A stretch of DNA of 64,000 nucleotides from Allobosea sp. (GCF_030695125.1 NZ_JAUYTP010000032.1:124001-188000); one strand, 5' to 3'; shown: positions 46,410 through 55,862, numbered from the stretch's first letter. Notes: a model not told the origin generated them from the letters alone. A program made the numbers and translations.

Positions 46410-47831
46410 ATGGCTGTTTCGATTATGGCGCGGGCCACCGCGCTGGTTCTGTCGTGCCTGTTATCGGGGCCGGCGCTGGCCGCCACCGACATCGGCGGCG
46501 CCTCGATGGGCGTGCTCTGGGCGCTGCCCTTCGCCGGCATGCTGCTCTCGATTGCGCTCGGCCCGATCCTGTTCCCGCATTTCTGGGAGCTGAACTACGG
46601 CAAGTTCGCGGCGTTCTGGGCCATTCTGGTGCTGGTGCCGCTCTTGCTCTTCCGCGGTTTCGAGCCGGCGCTGGCGGCGCTCGCGCATACGGCGCTGCTC
46701 GAATACATCCCCTTCATCATCCTGCTGTTTGCGCTGTTCACGATCGCCGGCGGCATCCTGATCATGGGCAACCTGCACGGCACGCCGACGACGAACACGG
46801 CCCTGCTGGCGATCGGCACGCTGATGGCGAGCTTCGTCGGCACCACCGGCGCCTCGATCATCATGATTCGGCCCGTGCTGCGCGCCAATGACAGCCGGCG
46901 CTACAACGTCCATGTCGTGGTGTTCTTCATCTTCCTGGTCTCCAACATCGGCGGTTCGCTGACGCCGCTGGGCGACCCGCCGCTGTTCCTCGGCTTCCTG
47001 CGCGGGGTCAGCTTCTTCTGGACCACGACGCATCTGTTTCCCGAGACGCTGCTGGCGGTCGCGATCCTGCTGGCGCTGTTCTTCGGGCTCGACCACTGGT
47101 TCTACAAGAAAGAGGAGGGCATGCCCTCGCTGAGGGACCCGACGCCGGACCGCGACATCAAGCTCTACGGCAAGGTCAACTTCATCCTGCTCGGCGGCGT
47201 CATCGCGGCGATCCTGATGTCGGCGAGCTGGAAGCCCGGCATCGTCTTCGACATCGCCGGCTCGAAGGTCGAGCTGCAGAACATCGCCCGCGATCTCATC
47301 CTCCTGGCGCTGGCCTGGGCGTCGCTCAAGCTGACGCCCAAGCCCGTGCGGGCCGGCAACGAGTTCACCTGGGGGCCGATCCTCGAGGTCGCCAAGCTGT
47401 TCGCCGGCATCTTCATCTGCATCATTCCCGTGCTGGCGATGCTTCAGGCCGGCCGCAACGGCGCCTTCTCGGGTCTCGTCGCGCTGGTGAGCAACCCCGA
47501 CGGCAGCAACAACACGGTCGCTTATTTCTGGCTGACCGGCATCCTGTCGTCGTTCCTGGACAACGCGCCGACCTATCTCGTCTTCTTCGAGCTGGCCGGT
47601 GGGGATCCGCAGGTGCTGATGACGACGGGCGCGCTGACGCTGGCGGCGATCTCGGCCGGCGCCGTGTTCATGGGCGCCAACACCTATATCGGCAATGCGC
47701 CGAACTTCATGGTCTATGCCATCGCCAAGGACCGGAAGGTCAAGATGCCGAGCTTCTTCGGCTACATGGCCTGGTCGGGCGCGATCCTGATCCCGCTGTT
47801 CCTGTTGCAGACGCTGATCTTCTTCCGCTGA
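46410..47831 (+). CDS. NhaD/CitMHS-type sodium:proton antiporter or citrate transporter
   Basis: 473 aa from the ATG at 46410 (MAVSIMARATALVL); nearby in-frame ATG codons leave the start uncertain. About 12-13 membrane spans. Ion-transporter family landmarks: IILLFALFTIAGGILIMGNLHG, SFVGTTGASIIMIRPVLRAN, VSNIGGSLTPLGDPPLFLGFLRGV, SSFLDNAPTYLVFFELAGG and GAVFMGANTYIGNAPNFMVYAIA. The paired G-x-P/NAP half-helix motifs are typical of ArsB/NhaD/CitM proteins. The substrate is Na+/H+ or a carboxylate. Confidence 0.85.
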   Translation: MAVSIMARATALVLSCLLSGPALAATDIGGASMGVLWALPFAGMLLSIALGPILFPHFWELNYGKFAAFWAILVLVPLLLFRGFEPALAALAHTALLEYIPFIILLFALFTIAGGILIMGNLHGTPTTNTALLAIGTLMASFVGTTGASIIMIRPVLRANDSRRYNVHVVVFFIFLVSNIGGSLTPLGDPPLFLGFLRGVSFFWTTTHLFPETLLAVAILLALFFGLDHWFYKKEEGMPSLRDPTPDRDIKLYGKVNFILLGGVIAAILMSASWKPGIVFDIAGSKVELQNIARDLILLALAWASLKLTPKPVRAGNEFTWGPILEVAKLFAGIFICIIPVLAMLQAGRNGAFSGLVALVSNPDGSNNTVAYFWLTGILSSFLDNAPTYLVFFELAGGDPQVLMTTGALTLAAISAGAVFMGANTYIGNAPNFMVYAIAKDRKVKMPSFFGYMAWSGAILIPLFLLQTLIFFR

Positions 47832-47844
47832 GCCAAACGCAAAA

Positions 47845-47879
47845 CGCCCGCCATCCCGGTCGATCCGGGATGGCGGGCG
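47845..47879. terminator. Bidirectional rho-independent terminator
   Basis: CGCCCGCCATCCCGG (47845-47859), a 5-nt loop, CCGGGATGGCGGGCG (47865-47879): 15-bp perfect stem. On the minus strand it is followed by TTTTGCGTTT. It serves the convergent transporter and phaZ genes. Confidence 0.88.
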
Positions 47880-47923
47880 TTGCGTCGTCCTGCAGAAGCA
47901 GAGGCCTCGGCGGGGGGCGAGCC

Positions 47924-49225
47924 TCAGCTCGCGACCTTCAGCGCCTTGCGCGCTTCGGTGGCGCCGGCATCGCGGCGGCTCTTTGCGGCTTCCATGTCGA
48001 GCGTGAGCATGAAGTCGGCGATCCGCGGCGCGATCTCGGAGCGGAACCGCGAGCCGTTGAAGACGCCGTAATGCCCGACGCCCAGCTGCAGATAATGCAC
48101 GCGCTTGTCGTCGGGGATATTGGCGCACAGATCATGGGCGGCCTGGGTCTGGCCGACGCCGGAGATGTCGTCCTTCTCCCCCTCGACCGTCATCAGCGCG
48201 ACGCGCCGGATCGCGCTGCAATCGACGGGCTTGTCGCGGTGCATCATCGTGCCCTTCGGCAGCGCGTGCTCGATGAAGACGGTCTCGACGGTCTGCAGAT
48301 AGAATTCCGCGGTCAGATCCATCACCGCCAGATACTCGTCGTAGAAGTCGCGATGCTTTTCGGCCGAGTCGCCATCGCCGCGGACGAGATATTTGAACAT
48401 GTCGTGATGCGCGGTGACATGGCGATCGAGATTCATCGCCATGAAGCCCGATAGCTGCAGGAAGCCCGGATAGACCCGGCGGAACGACCCCGGATGCGGG
48501 AACGGCACGGTGGTGATGCAGCGCTGGCGGAACCAGTCGATGCCGCGTTCCACCGCCATGTTGTTGACCTCGGTCGGCGAGCGGCGGGTGTCGATCGGCC
48601 CCCCCATCAGCGTCATTGACCGTGGTGCGTTGGGATCGTTGTCGGCCTCCATCCGGGCGATGGCGGCGAGCACGGGCACGGCAGGCTGGCAGACCGCCAT
48701 GACATGCGTCTCCGGGCCCAGCATCTGCAGCATCGCGATGACATAGTCGATGTAATCGTCGAGATCGAAGCCGCCCGCGGTGATCGGCACAAGACGGGCA
48801 TCGGTCCAGTCGGTGATGTAGACCTCGTGGCCGGGCAGAAACGCCTCGACCGTCCCCCGCAGCAGCGTGGCGTAGTGTCCCGACATCGGCGCCACCAGCA
48901 GCACCTTGGGTTGCGGCTTGCGCCGGCCCTCGATGCGGCGATCGAAATAGACCATCCGGCAGAACGGCCGCTCCCAGACGACGCGCTCCTCGACCGCGGT
49001 CTTCACGCCGTTGATCGTCGTTTCGGACAGCCCGAAGGCCGGCTTGCCGTAGCGACGCGTCGTGCGTTCGAACAGCTCGCAGGAAGCCGCGATGCTGCGG
49101 CCCACCGGGGTATAGGTCAGCGGGTTGGCGGGGTTCTTGAACGCCAGATGCATCGCATCCGAGAAGCCCCTGGCGGGGCTGAGCATCATGTGAACCGCTT
49201 CATAGGCATGGTAGGCATATGACAT
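47924..49225 (-). CDS. phaZ: Intracellular polyhydroxyalkanoate depolymerase
   Basis: 433 aa from the ATG at 49225 (MSYAYHAYEAVHMM). The esterase domain has C179 in MAVCQPAVPVLAA, replacing the usual lipase-box Ser. This is the Cys-nucleophile form known from Ralstonia PhaZ1. The acid is likely in EGEKDDISGVGQT, the His in GVGHYGVFNGSRF. It mobilises stored PHB granules. It is divergent from regB across a 199-bp gap. A near-consensus EcfG element (AGAAC-N17-CGTT) lies at 49319-49294 on this strand. Confidence 0.93.
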   Translation of the reverse strand: MSYAYHAYEAVHMMLSPARGFSDAMHLAFKNPANPLTYTPVGRSIAASCELFERTTRRYGKPAFGLSETTINGVKTAVEERVVWERPFCRMVYFDRRIEGRRKPQPKVLLVAPMSGHYATLLRGTVEAFLPGHEVYITDWTDARLVPITAGGFDLDDYIDYVIAMLQMLGPETHVMAVCQPAVPVLAAIARMEADNDPNAPRSMTLMGGPIDTRRSPTEVNNMAVERGIDWFRQRCITTVPFPHPGSFRRVYPGFLQLSGFMAMNLDRHVTAHHDMFKYLVRGDGDSAEKHRDFYDEYLAVMDLTAEFYLQTVETVFIEHALPKGTMMHRDKPVDCSAIRRVALMTVEGEKDDISGVGQTQAAHDLCANIPDDKRVHYLQLGVGHYGVFNGSRFRSEIAPRIADFMLTLDMEAAKSRRDAGATEARKALKVAS

Positions 49226-49424
49226 GGTGGCCCCGTCGATGCGGTTACTCGGGTCGTCTGGCGGCATATCACGCAATGGTGCGGCGCAACACCAACGCAC
49301 CCTATGCCTAAATTGTTCTCATTCAATCCCGCAAAAGACTAAGATTCATCCCCACGCTGATTTGTCCCCTGTGCGCCGGAGCGCCCTGCATGATGCCGAA
49401 CACGTCCAGGACGGATCGTCCCGC

Positions 49425-50780
49425 ATGAGCTTTCCCGAGCTTTCGATGCCGGCTTTCGGCCGGGCGAACCGGCATCTGCGGCTCGATACGCTGGTGCGCC
49501 TGCGCTGGCTGGCCATTGCCGGCCAGAGCCTGACGGTCGCCGGCGTGCATTTCGGGCTCGGCTTCACCTTGCCCTTCGGCTGGTGCTTCACCGCGATCGC
49601 GGTCTCGTCCTGGCTCAACATCGCGCTGCGCATCCGCTTCCCGCTCAGCCATCGGCTGCGGCCTGGGCCGGCGACCGCGTTGCTCGCCTTCGACATCGTG
49701 CAGCTGTCGGTGCTCCTGTTTCTCACGGGCGGATTGCAGAACCCGTTCTCGATCCTGCTGCTGGCGCCGGTGATGATCTCGGCGACGGCGCTGCCGCCGC
49801 AGCGCACGCTGCTGCTGGGCTGCCTCGCCATCGCGCTGGCGACGCTCGTGGGCCTGACGCATCTGCCCCTGCCGTGGAACGGCCCGGACCGGCCGGTTCT
49901 GCCGCTCTCCTATCAGCTGGGGAACTGGGCGGCGCTCGTGCTCGGCCTCGGCTTCACCGGCAGCTATGCCTGGCGCGTCGCCAAGGAGGCGCGCGACCTC
50001 TCCGACGCGCTCGCCGCCACCGAGCTCGTCCTGGCGCGTGAGCAGCATCTGTCGCAACTCGACGGGCTCGCGGCCGCTGCCGCCCATGAACTCGGTACGC
50101 CGCTCGCGACGATCGCGCTCGTCGCACGAGAGTTGTCGCGGCTGGCTCCGGCCGAGGGGGAGATGGCCGACGACATCGCGCTGCTGCGCGAGCAGGTCGA
50201 GCGCTGCCGCGGCATCCTCGGCAAGCTCGCCTCGTTGCAGGACGACGATGGCAGCCCGCTCGACCAGCTCGGCTTGCGTCTTCTGATCGAGGAGGCGGCG
50301 GGGCCGCAGCGCCCGTTCGGCGTGCCCTTCGAGATCGTCATGACCGGCGAAAAGCCCGAACCGGTCTGCCGTCGCAATCCCGGTATGATCTACGGCCTCG
50401 GCAATATCGTAGACAACGCAGTTGATTTCGCCAGCTCCACCGTCACGATCACGGCCGAATGGAACCAGCTCCATGTCACGCTCACCATCGCCGATGACGG
50501 CCCGGGCTTTCCGCCCGATGTGCTGCTGCGTGCGGGCGACCCCTATCTCACGCATGGGACGACCGAAAACCGGGCCGGTGGCGGGCTCGGCCTGGGGCTG
50601 TTCATCGCCAAGACCCTGCTGGAGCGGGGAGGCGCAGTGATGGAATTCTCGAACCTGCCGGCGCCGGCGAGCGGCGCCTGCGTCCGGATGCGCTGGCTGC
50701 GCGACGTGTTCGAAGCCGATCTCCTGCTGCCGGGCTCTCAAAACACGCAACAGTCGATCCCACATGGGGTTGGCAGATGA
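49425..50780 (+). CDS. regB: Redox-sensing histidine kinase RegB/PrrB/ActS
   Basis: 451 aa from the ATG at 49425 (MSFPELSMPAFGRANRHLRLDTLVRLRWLA). Six membrane spans in the first ~185 residues, with the quinone-linked heptapeptide GGLQNPF at 102-108. H-box AAAAHELGTPLATIALV with H221. C261 in REQVERCRGIL lies exactly 40 residues later, as the redox-active Cys265 of Rhodobacter RegB does after H225. The ATPase domain has NIVDNAVDFA, DDGPGFP and GGGLGLGLFIAKTLLE. It senses quinone redox state and phosphorylates RegA. Confidence 0.95.
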   Translation: MSFPELSMPAFGRANRHLRLDTLVRLRWLAIAGQSLTVAGVHFGLGFTLPFGWCFTAIAVSSWLNIALRIRFPLSHRLRPGPATALLAFDIVQLSVLLFLTGGLQNPFSILLLAPVMISATALPPQRTLLLGCLAIALATLVGLTHLPLPWNGPDRPVLPLSYQLGNWAALVLGLGFTGSYAWRVAKEARDLSDALAATELVLAREQHLSQLDGLAAAAAHELGTPLATIALVARELSRLAPAEGEMADDIALLREQVERCRGILGKLASLQDDDGSPLDQLGLRLLIEEAAGPQRPFGVPFEIVMTGEKPEPVCRRNPGMIYGLGNIVDNAVDFASSTVTITAEWNQLHVTLTIADDGPGFPPDVLLRAGDPYLTHGTTENRAGGGLGLGLFIAKTLLERGGAVMEFSNLPAPASGACVRMRWLRDVFEADLLLPGSQNTQQSIPHGVGR

Positions 50781-50856
50781 ACACCGACCGACGACACGTC
50801 GCGGCTCGAGCCGCGTTCAAGGTTCTCGCGGGACGTCCCGGCGAGAGGAGGATGTG

Positions 50857-51423
50857 ATGCAGGAGATTCTGGCCGAAGTTGCCCCCGTCGCCGTGGCGAC
50901 GGACATGTCGCTGCTGCTGGTCGACGATGACCGGCCCTTTCTGACCCGTCTGGCTCGCGCCATGGAGAGCCGCGGCTATTCCGTGCGGATGGCCGACACC
51001 GTCAGCGCCGGCCTCGCCGCGGTCGATCAGGAGGCTCCGGCCTTCGCCGTGATCGATCTTCGCCTCGGCGACGGCAATGGGCTCGACGTCATCGCGCGGC
51101 TCAAGGAACGGCGTCCCGATGCGCGCGGCGTCGTGCTGACCGGTTATGGCAACATCGCAACCGCCGTCAGCGCGGTGAAGCTCGGCGCGTTCGATTTTCT
51201 CGCCAAGCCCGCCGACGCCGACGAGATCCATGCCGCCCTCGCCGCCGCGCGGGACTCCCGGCCGCTGCCGCCGGAAAATCCGATGTCGGCGGACCGGGTG
51301 CGCTGGGAGCACATCCAGCGTGTCTACGAACTCTGCAACCGCAATGTTTCGGAGACGGCACGGCGTCTGGGGATGCACCGGCGCACCCTCCAGCGCATCC
51401 TGGCCAAGCGCGCGCCGCGTTAG
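50857..51423 (+). CDS. regA: Redox response regulator RegA/PrrA/ActR
   Basis: 188 aa from the ATG at 50857, preceded by GAGAGGAGG. Receiver: acidic pocket in LLLVDDDRPFL, phosphoacceptor D67 in AVIDLRLGDGNG, T95 in VVLTGYGNIATAV and K117 in FLAKPAD. A short proline linker leads to the nearly invariant Fis-type HTH (RVRWEHIQRVYELCNRNVSE, then TARRLGMHRRTLQRIL). It controls respiration, carbon and nitrogen metabolism. It lies 76 bp after regB; no senC gene is present between them. Confidence 0.95.
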   Translation: MQEILAEVAPVAVATDMSLLLVDDDRPFLTRLARAMESRGYSVRMADTVSAGLAAVDQEAPAFAVIDLRLGDGNGLDVIARLKERRPDARGVVLTGYGNIATAVSAVKLGAFDFLAKPADADEIHAALAAARDSRPLPPENPMSADRVRWEHIQRVYELCNRNVSETARRLGMHRRTLQRILAKRAPR

Positions 51424-51439
51424 CGGCGGACGGCGACGC

Positions 51440-51907
51440 TCAATCGCGCGGCGCCGGGTCCTCGATCAGCGCCAGCCTCGCGGCCGCCAGCCGGCCGAAG
51501 GCAATGGTGAGCGCCTTGCGCCGGGCCGGCGCCAGCGGATGCCGCGGCGCCTCGCGGATCAGCGCGCCGCCATAGGCGTCCGCAATGATCAGCCCGACAT
51601 CGCCGGGCAGGATTTCGTGCGGGAAATCCGGCCCGACGGCGAACAGGAAGGCGTCGCAATAGTCGCGATAATCGGGCCACTTGCCGTCGATGCGGTAATC
51701 GGCCAGGCCGGATTTGACCTCGACCACGAGCAGTTCGCCCGCAGGCGACAACGCGACGATATCGCCGCGGCGGCCATTGCCGAAGGTCATTTCCTTGACG
51801 ATCGCATAGCCGCGCTCGCGCAGGTGCCGCGCCGCGCCACGGCAGACGGCGCGGGTGATGTCGGGTCGCGCGGATGCGGGTTCGAGCAGGGAATCGGCGA
51901 GAGGCAT
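51440..51907 (-). CDS. mmcB: MmcB family DNA repair protein
   Basis: 155 aa. SRP- and PD-(D/E)XK-like core: GYAIVKEMTFGNGRRGDIVALSPAGELLVVEVKSGLADYRIDGKWPDYRDYCD, with the D...E-V-K metal site. Then FAVGPDFPHEILPGDVGLIIADAYGGALIRE. Named from Caulobacter mmcB, which contributes to mitomycin C resistance and is SOS-induced. No clean GTTC-N7-GTTC LexA box is seen upstream here. It is convergent with regA (16-bp gap). Confidence 0.9.
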   Translation of the reverse strand: MPLADSLLEPASARPDITRAVCRGAARHLRERGYAIVKEMTFGNGRRGDIVALSPAGELLVVEVKSGLADYRIDGKWPDYRDYCDAFLFAVGPDFPHEILPGDVGLIIADAYGGALIREAPRHPLAPARRKALTIAFGRLAAARLALIEDPAPRD

Positions 51908-52064
51908 CCTTCATGTTCCCTCTTTGTGCCGGACAATTCAAGGCGGTCCCGGCGCAGAACATCCGAAAACGGGCTCCCGCTTTCCGGCGCCATGCTCTAG
52001 GAAGTCGCGATGCCGCCACGGTGATCCCCAGAGCTTGGAACGTCTCGCCCCCCTTTTCGTCCTG

Positions 52065-53048
52065 ATGGCGGCCGCCGCGTCTTCGGCGCTGCTCTGCGTG
52101 CTGCTGCGGCCGCTGCTCGCCCGCTACGCGCTGGCGCGTCCCAATGCCCGCTCCAGCCATCGCGTGCCGACGCCGCAAGGCGGCGGCATCGCCGTACTCG
52201 GCGGCGGCTTCCTGGCGTTGTGGCTGGCTGTCTGGCTGCTGGCGCCGATGGCTGGGATGGCGGAGCTGGTTTTCGTCGGGGTGGCGGCTGCGGCGCTGGC
52301 GTTGGTCGGTGCCTGGGACGACATCAGGCCGCTGCCGGCGGGTTTGCGGCTGGGCCTGCAGGCGCTTTGTGTCGCGGTCGTGCTCGTCTATGCGGCGCCC
52401 GAAATCCGGTTGTTTCCCCAGATGCCGTTGGCGGCGGAGCGCTGCCTGGCGCTTCTCGCGGGCCTCTGGTTCGTCAACCTGACCAACTTCATGGACGGGC
52501 TAGACTGGATCACGGTCGCGGGCTTCGTGCCATTGGCGGGCGCGCTGGCGCTGGCGGCGGGCCTGGGGTTGATCGACCTGCCGACCGGGCTGCTGGCGGC
52601 TGCGCTCTGCGGCGGGTTGCTCGGCTTCGCGCCCTTCAACAAGCCCGTGGCGCGGCTGTTCCTGGGCGATGTCGGTTCGCTGCCGATCGGCCTCGTCAGC
52701 GCCTATCTGCTCTACCGGTTGGCGGGAACGGGCGCGCTGGCTGCGGCGCTGATCCTGCCGCTCTACCACGTCATGGACGCCACGCTGACCTTGTTGCGCC
52801 GGCTGGCGCGCCGCGAACGCGTCTGGGAGGCGCATCGCTCGCATTTCTACCAGCAGGCGACGACGAACGGCTACAGCGTCGCGAGCATCGTCAGGCAGGT
52901 CGCGCTGCTCAACCTGGGGCTCATCCTGCTGGCGGCGCTCAGCATCCTGTGGCCGGCGGCCTGGATCCAGTTCGCATGCCTCGCGGCCGCGATCCTTCCA
53001 ACCGCATGGCTGCTGCGTCGCTTCGCCCGCCCGGCCTCCGCGCCATGA
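52065..53048 (+). CDS. WecA/WbpL-type polyprenyl-phosphate sugar-1-phosphate transferase
   Basis: 327 aa from the ATG at 52065; a TTG at 52035 is also in frame. About ten membrane spans. MraY/WecA-family motifs: NARSSHRVPTPQGGGIAVLGGG, GAWDDIRPLPAGLRLGLQ, LTNFMDGLDWIT (catalytic Asp region), FLGDVGSLPIGL and the cytoplasmic HRSHFYQQATTNGYS. It starts O-antigen or polysaccharide synthesis by moving a sugar phosphate to undecaprenyl phosphate. Its stop overlaps the epimerase start (ATGA). Confidence 0.9.
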   Translation: MAAAASSALLCVLLRPLLARYALARPNARSSHRVPTPQGGGIAVLGGGFLALWLAVWLLAPMAGMAELVFVGVAAAALALVGAWDDIRPLPAGLRLGLQALCVAVVLVYAAPEIRLFPQMPLAAERCLALLAGLWFVNLTNFMDGLDWITVAGFVPLAGALALAAGLGLIDLPTGLLAAALCGGLLGFAPFNKPVARLFLGDVGSLPIGLVSAYLLYRLAGTGALAAALILPLYHVMDATLTLLRRLARRERVWEAHRSHFYQQATTNGYSVASIVRQVALLNLGLILLAALSILWPAAWIQFACLAAAILPTAWLLRRFARPASAP

Positions 53049-53974
53049 GCGGCGAGCGCGTCCTCGTCACCGGCGCCGGTGGCTTCGTCGGACCCCATGT
53101 CGTCGCGGCGCTGCTGGCGGCGGGCTATCGCGTCCGCGTGACGCAGAGGGCGGGGTCATCGCCTCCAGACGGCACCGAGGCCGTGGCGACCGGCGATCTC
53201 GCCGGGCCGATCGACTGGACGCAGGCGCTGCAGGGCGTCGCGCATGTCGTCCATCTCGCCGGCCTCGCCCATGCGGGTCCCGGCCTCGATGCGGCGCTCT
53301 ATCGGCAGATCAACACGCAAGCCACGCTCGACCTGGCGCAGGCGGCCTACCGGGCCGGCGTTTCGCGCTTCGTCTTCATCTCGTCGATCAAGGCGCAGAC
53401 CGGGGCCTTCGATGGTCCGCCTTTGCGCGAGGACGACCCGCCGGTCCCCGACGACCCCTATGGCCGCTCGAAGCTCGCCGCCGAGCAGGGCCTCGCCAAG
53501 CTCGATCTCGATTGGGTCGCGCTGCGCCCCGTGCTGGTCTATGGGCCCGGCGTGAAGGCGAACATGGCGGCGTTGCTGAAGCTGGCGCGCGGGCCGCTGC
53601 CGCTTCCGCTCGGCGCCTTGACGGCGCCGCGCTCGCTGCTGGCGGTCGAGAATCTGGCCGACGCCATCCTCTTCGCGCTGACGCCGAAATGCCCGATGCG
53701 CCGCGCCTTCTTCGTCGCCGATCCGGAGCCGATCGGGATCGCCGCCATTCTGACGGCGCTGCGGGCCGGGGTGGGGCGCCGGCCCTGGCTGGTCGCGCTG
53801 CCGATCGGGTTGTTGCGGCTGGCGGCGCGTCTGGCGGGCCGCGAGGAGGCTTTCGTCAAGCTGAGCGGCAGCCTCGTCGCCCGGCCCGAGGGGCTGCTCA
53901 GGGCCGGCTGGCGGCCGCCTGTCGAGACGAGGGCGGCGCTGCAGCGCCTGGCGGCGTCGACTGGCGCAGGCTGA
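53045..53974 (+). CDS. NAD-dependent epimerase/dehydratase (SDR), polysaccharide sugar modification
   Basis: 309 aa. Extended SDR: VLVTGAGGFVGPHVVAALL (about 5-23), VVHLAGLAHAG, SSIKAQTG (catalytic Ser/Thr region), DDPYGRSKLAAEQGL (YxxxK) and RPVLVYGPGVKANM. It resembles UDP-glucose 4-epimerase-like WbpK/WbfT partners of WecA-type transferases. Its last 77 bp overlap the opposite-strand capD-like gene. Its C-terminal GWRPPVETRAALQRL is family-like, so the overlap is probably real. Confidence 0.9.
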   Translation: MSGERVLVTGAGGFVGPHVVAALLAAGYRVRVTQRAGSSPPDGTEAVATGDLAGPIDWTQALQGVAHVVHLAGLAHAGPGLDAALYRQINTQATLDLAQAAYRAGVSRFVFISSIKAQTGAFDGPPLREDDPPVPDDPYGRSKLAAEQGLAKLDLDWVALRPVLVYGPGVKANMAALLKLARGPLPLPLGALTAPRSLLAVENLADAILFALTPKCPMRRAFFVADPEPIGIAAILTALRAGVGRRPWLVALPIGLLRLAARLAGREEAFVKLSGSLVARPEGLLRAGWRPPVETRAALQRLAASTGAG

Positions 53975-55862
53975 AATCGGGGATCGCCTCGTCGAGCACG
54001 GAATCGGCGGCGATGCGATCATCGGCCTTGAGCGCCACCTCCAGCCGCGCCAGCCAGGCCTGCAGCCGGGCCCGGTTGGCGAAGACGGGCTTGGCCGCCA
54101 TGACGCCGTCGAGTCCGGTCTCGGCCATCGGCTCGTCGCGGGCGAACAGGATCTCGTTCAGCCGCTCGCCCGGCCGCACGCCGGTGACCGCGATCTCGAT
54201 ATCCTCGCCCGGCTCGAACCCCGCCAGACGGATCATGCGCTCGGCCAGATCCATGATTTTGACCGGCTGGCCCATCTTGAGGACGTAGACGGCGGCGCGT
54301 TCGGCCTCCGGCCCGTCCGAACGCGCATGCGAGGCGGCGGTCAGGACGAGGTCGCAGGCCTCGCGGATCGTCATGAAGTAGCGGATCATGTCGGGGCTGG
54401 TCACCGTCAGCGGCCCGCCGCGCGCGATCTGCGCCTTGAACTTTGGCACCACGGATCCGACCGAGCCCAGCACATTGCCGAAGCGCACGGCAACGAGCCG
54501 CATGCCCGCGGCCGCCGCGACGAACTCCGCATCGCGCGACTGGGCATACATCTCGGCGAAACGCTTGGTCGCGCCCAGCATCGAGACGGGCTCGATCGCC
54601 TTGTCGGTCGAGATCAGGACGAAGGTCTTGGCATTGGCCGCGATCGCCGCGTCGGTGACGTTGACCGAGCCGAAGATGTTGGTCTTGACGCCCTCGCTCC
54701 AGTCCGCCTCGAGATAGGGCACGTGCTTCAGCGCGGCGGCGTGGATCACGATGTCGGGCTTGAAGGCGGTGAAGAGCGGCGTGATCCGGTCGCGGTCGCG
54801 GACATCCGCCAGCGCGCCGGAGACGAGCGTCTCATGCGCCTGGGCGATCAGCTGCTCTGTCACCTGAAAGAGCGCGGGCTCCGAGCTCTCGACGATCAGG
54901 AGCTCGGCCGCACCGAACGCGGCGCAGCGCAGGCAGATCTCCGAGCCGATTGAGCCGCCGCCGCCGGTGACGATGACGCGTTTGCCCTTCAGAAAGGCGC
55001 CGAGGCGTTCGCGGTCGATCCGCACCGTCGAGCGAACGAGGAGGTCTTCGATTTCGAGCGGCGCCAGCTCGGCGTCGCGCACGCCTTCGCCCAGCGTGTC
55101 GATGCGGGAGATCGGCAAGGCGAGCTTGCGCGTCCGCGCCAGCCATTTCTCCGGCTCCGCCTCGGGCAGGAGCGCGCTCGGCGTCGCCACGATGCGGCGA
55201 AAACCCTCGCCGCGCTCGGCGGCGTCGCCCGCGATGCGCTCGATCTCCGAAAGCAGTCCGAGCACGGGAACCCCGCGGATCGTCTGGCCGAGATCGTCGA
55301 CCCGCGGCGACAGGATGCCGGCCGGTCGCAGCTTGCGCATGGTGCCGGCTTCCATGGCGCGGATCACCATCTCGACCTCGAACCCACGCCCCAGCAGCAG
55401 GGCGGGCAGCGACGCTTCGCGCGCCGCGTTGCGCCGGCTGCGGGAGAATTTGAAGTAGCGATAGGCCAGACGCGAGCCGCCCAGCAGCGAAACCTGGACC
55501 AGCCAGTAGAGGCCGATGCTGATCTTGCCGAAATAGAATGCACCGTAGAAATCCGGCGAGACGAGGACATAGTCGACGACGACCAGGGTCAGCGTCAGGA
55601 TGCTCGTCGCCTTGACGATGTTCGACAGGTCCGGCAGCGACGCAAAGCGCCATTTCGAGCGGTAGAGCGAGAAGAACCAGTAGACCAGCCCGGAGAAGGG
55701 CACGAAGAACAGCAGGAAGCGCGGCAGATAGCGCAGATGCTCGCCGAGTTGGTCGCCCTCGAAACGGACGATGAAGACGAGCCAGATCGCCAGCGCCGTC
55801 GCCACGAGATCGTGGAGAATGACGGCGAGCTTCTTGAGGCTGTGCTTGGAACGTTGGGCCAT
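53898..55862 (-). CDS. CapD/WbpM-type membrane nucleotide-sugar 4,6-dehydratase
   Basis: 654 aa. Four N-terminal membrane spans (about 12-120), a CoA-binding-like domain (LLLGRGFEVEMVIRAMEAG), then the SDR dehydratase: VIVTGGGGSIGSEICLRCAAF (about 297-317), HAAALKHVPYLEADWSEGVKTNIFGS, LISTDKAIEPVSMLGATKRFAE and RFGNVLGSVGSVVPKFKAQI. The active site uses the SMLGATK variant, not YxxxK, as in WbpM/FlaA1. It makes UDP-4-keto-6-deoxy sugars such as QuiNAc precursors. The last ~20 residues are low-complexity and antisense to the epimerase gene. Confidence 0.93.
   Translation of the reverse strand: MAQRSKHSLKKLAVILHDLVATALAIWLVFIVRFEGDQLGEHLRYLPRFLLFFVPFSGLVYWFFSLYRSKWRFASLPDLSNIVKATSILTLTLVVVDYVLVSPDFYGAFYFGKISIGLYWLVQVSLLGGSRLAYRYFKFSRSRRNAAREASLPALLLGRGFEVEMVIRAMEAGTMRKLRPAGILSPRVDDLGQTIRGVPVLGLLSEIERIAGDAAERGEGFRRIVATPSALLPEAEPEKWLARTRKLALPISRIDTLGEGVRDAELAPLEIEDLLVRSTVRIDRERLGAFLKGKRVIVTGGGGSIGSEICLRCAAFGAAELLIVESSEPALFQVTEQLIAQAHETLVSGALADVRDRDRITPLFTAFKPDIVIHAAALKHVPYLEADWSEGVKTNIFGSVNVTDAAIAANAKTFVLISTDKAIEPVSMLGATKRFAEMYAQSRDAEFVAAAAGMRLVAVRFGNVLGSVGSVVPKFKAQIARGGPLTVTSPDMIRYFMTIREACDLVLTAASHARSDGPEAERAAVYVLKMGQPVKIMDLAERMIRLAGFEPGEDIEIAVTGVRPGERLNEILFARDEPMAETGLDGVMAAKPVFANRARLQAWLARLEVALKADDRIAADSVLDEAIPDFSLRQSTPPGAAAPPSSRQAAASRP

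Noticed and set aside
51908..51960. LexA box upstream of mmcB
   Set aside because: GTTC-N7 is followed by GGAC, not GTTC, on the mmcB strand; too weak to report.
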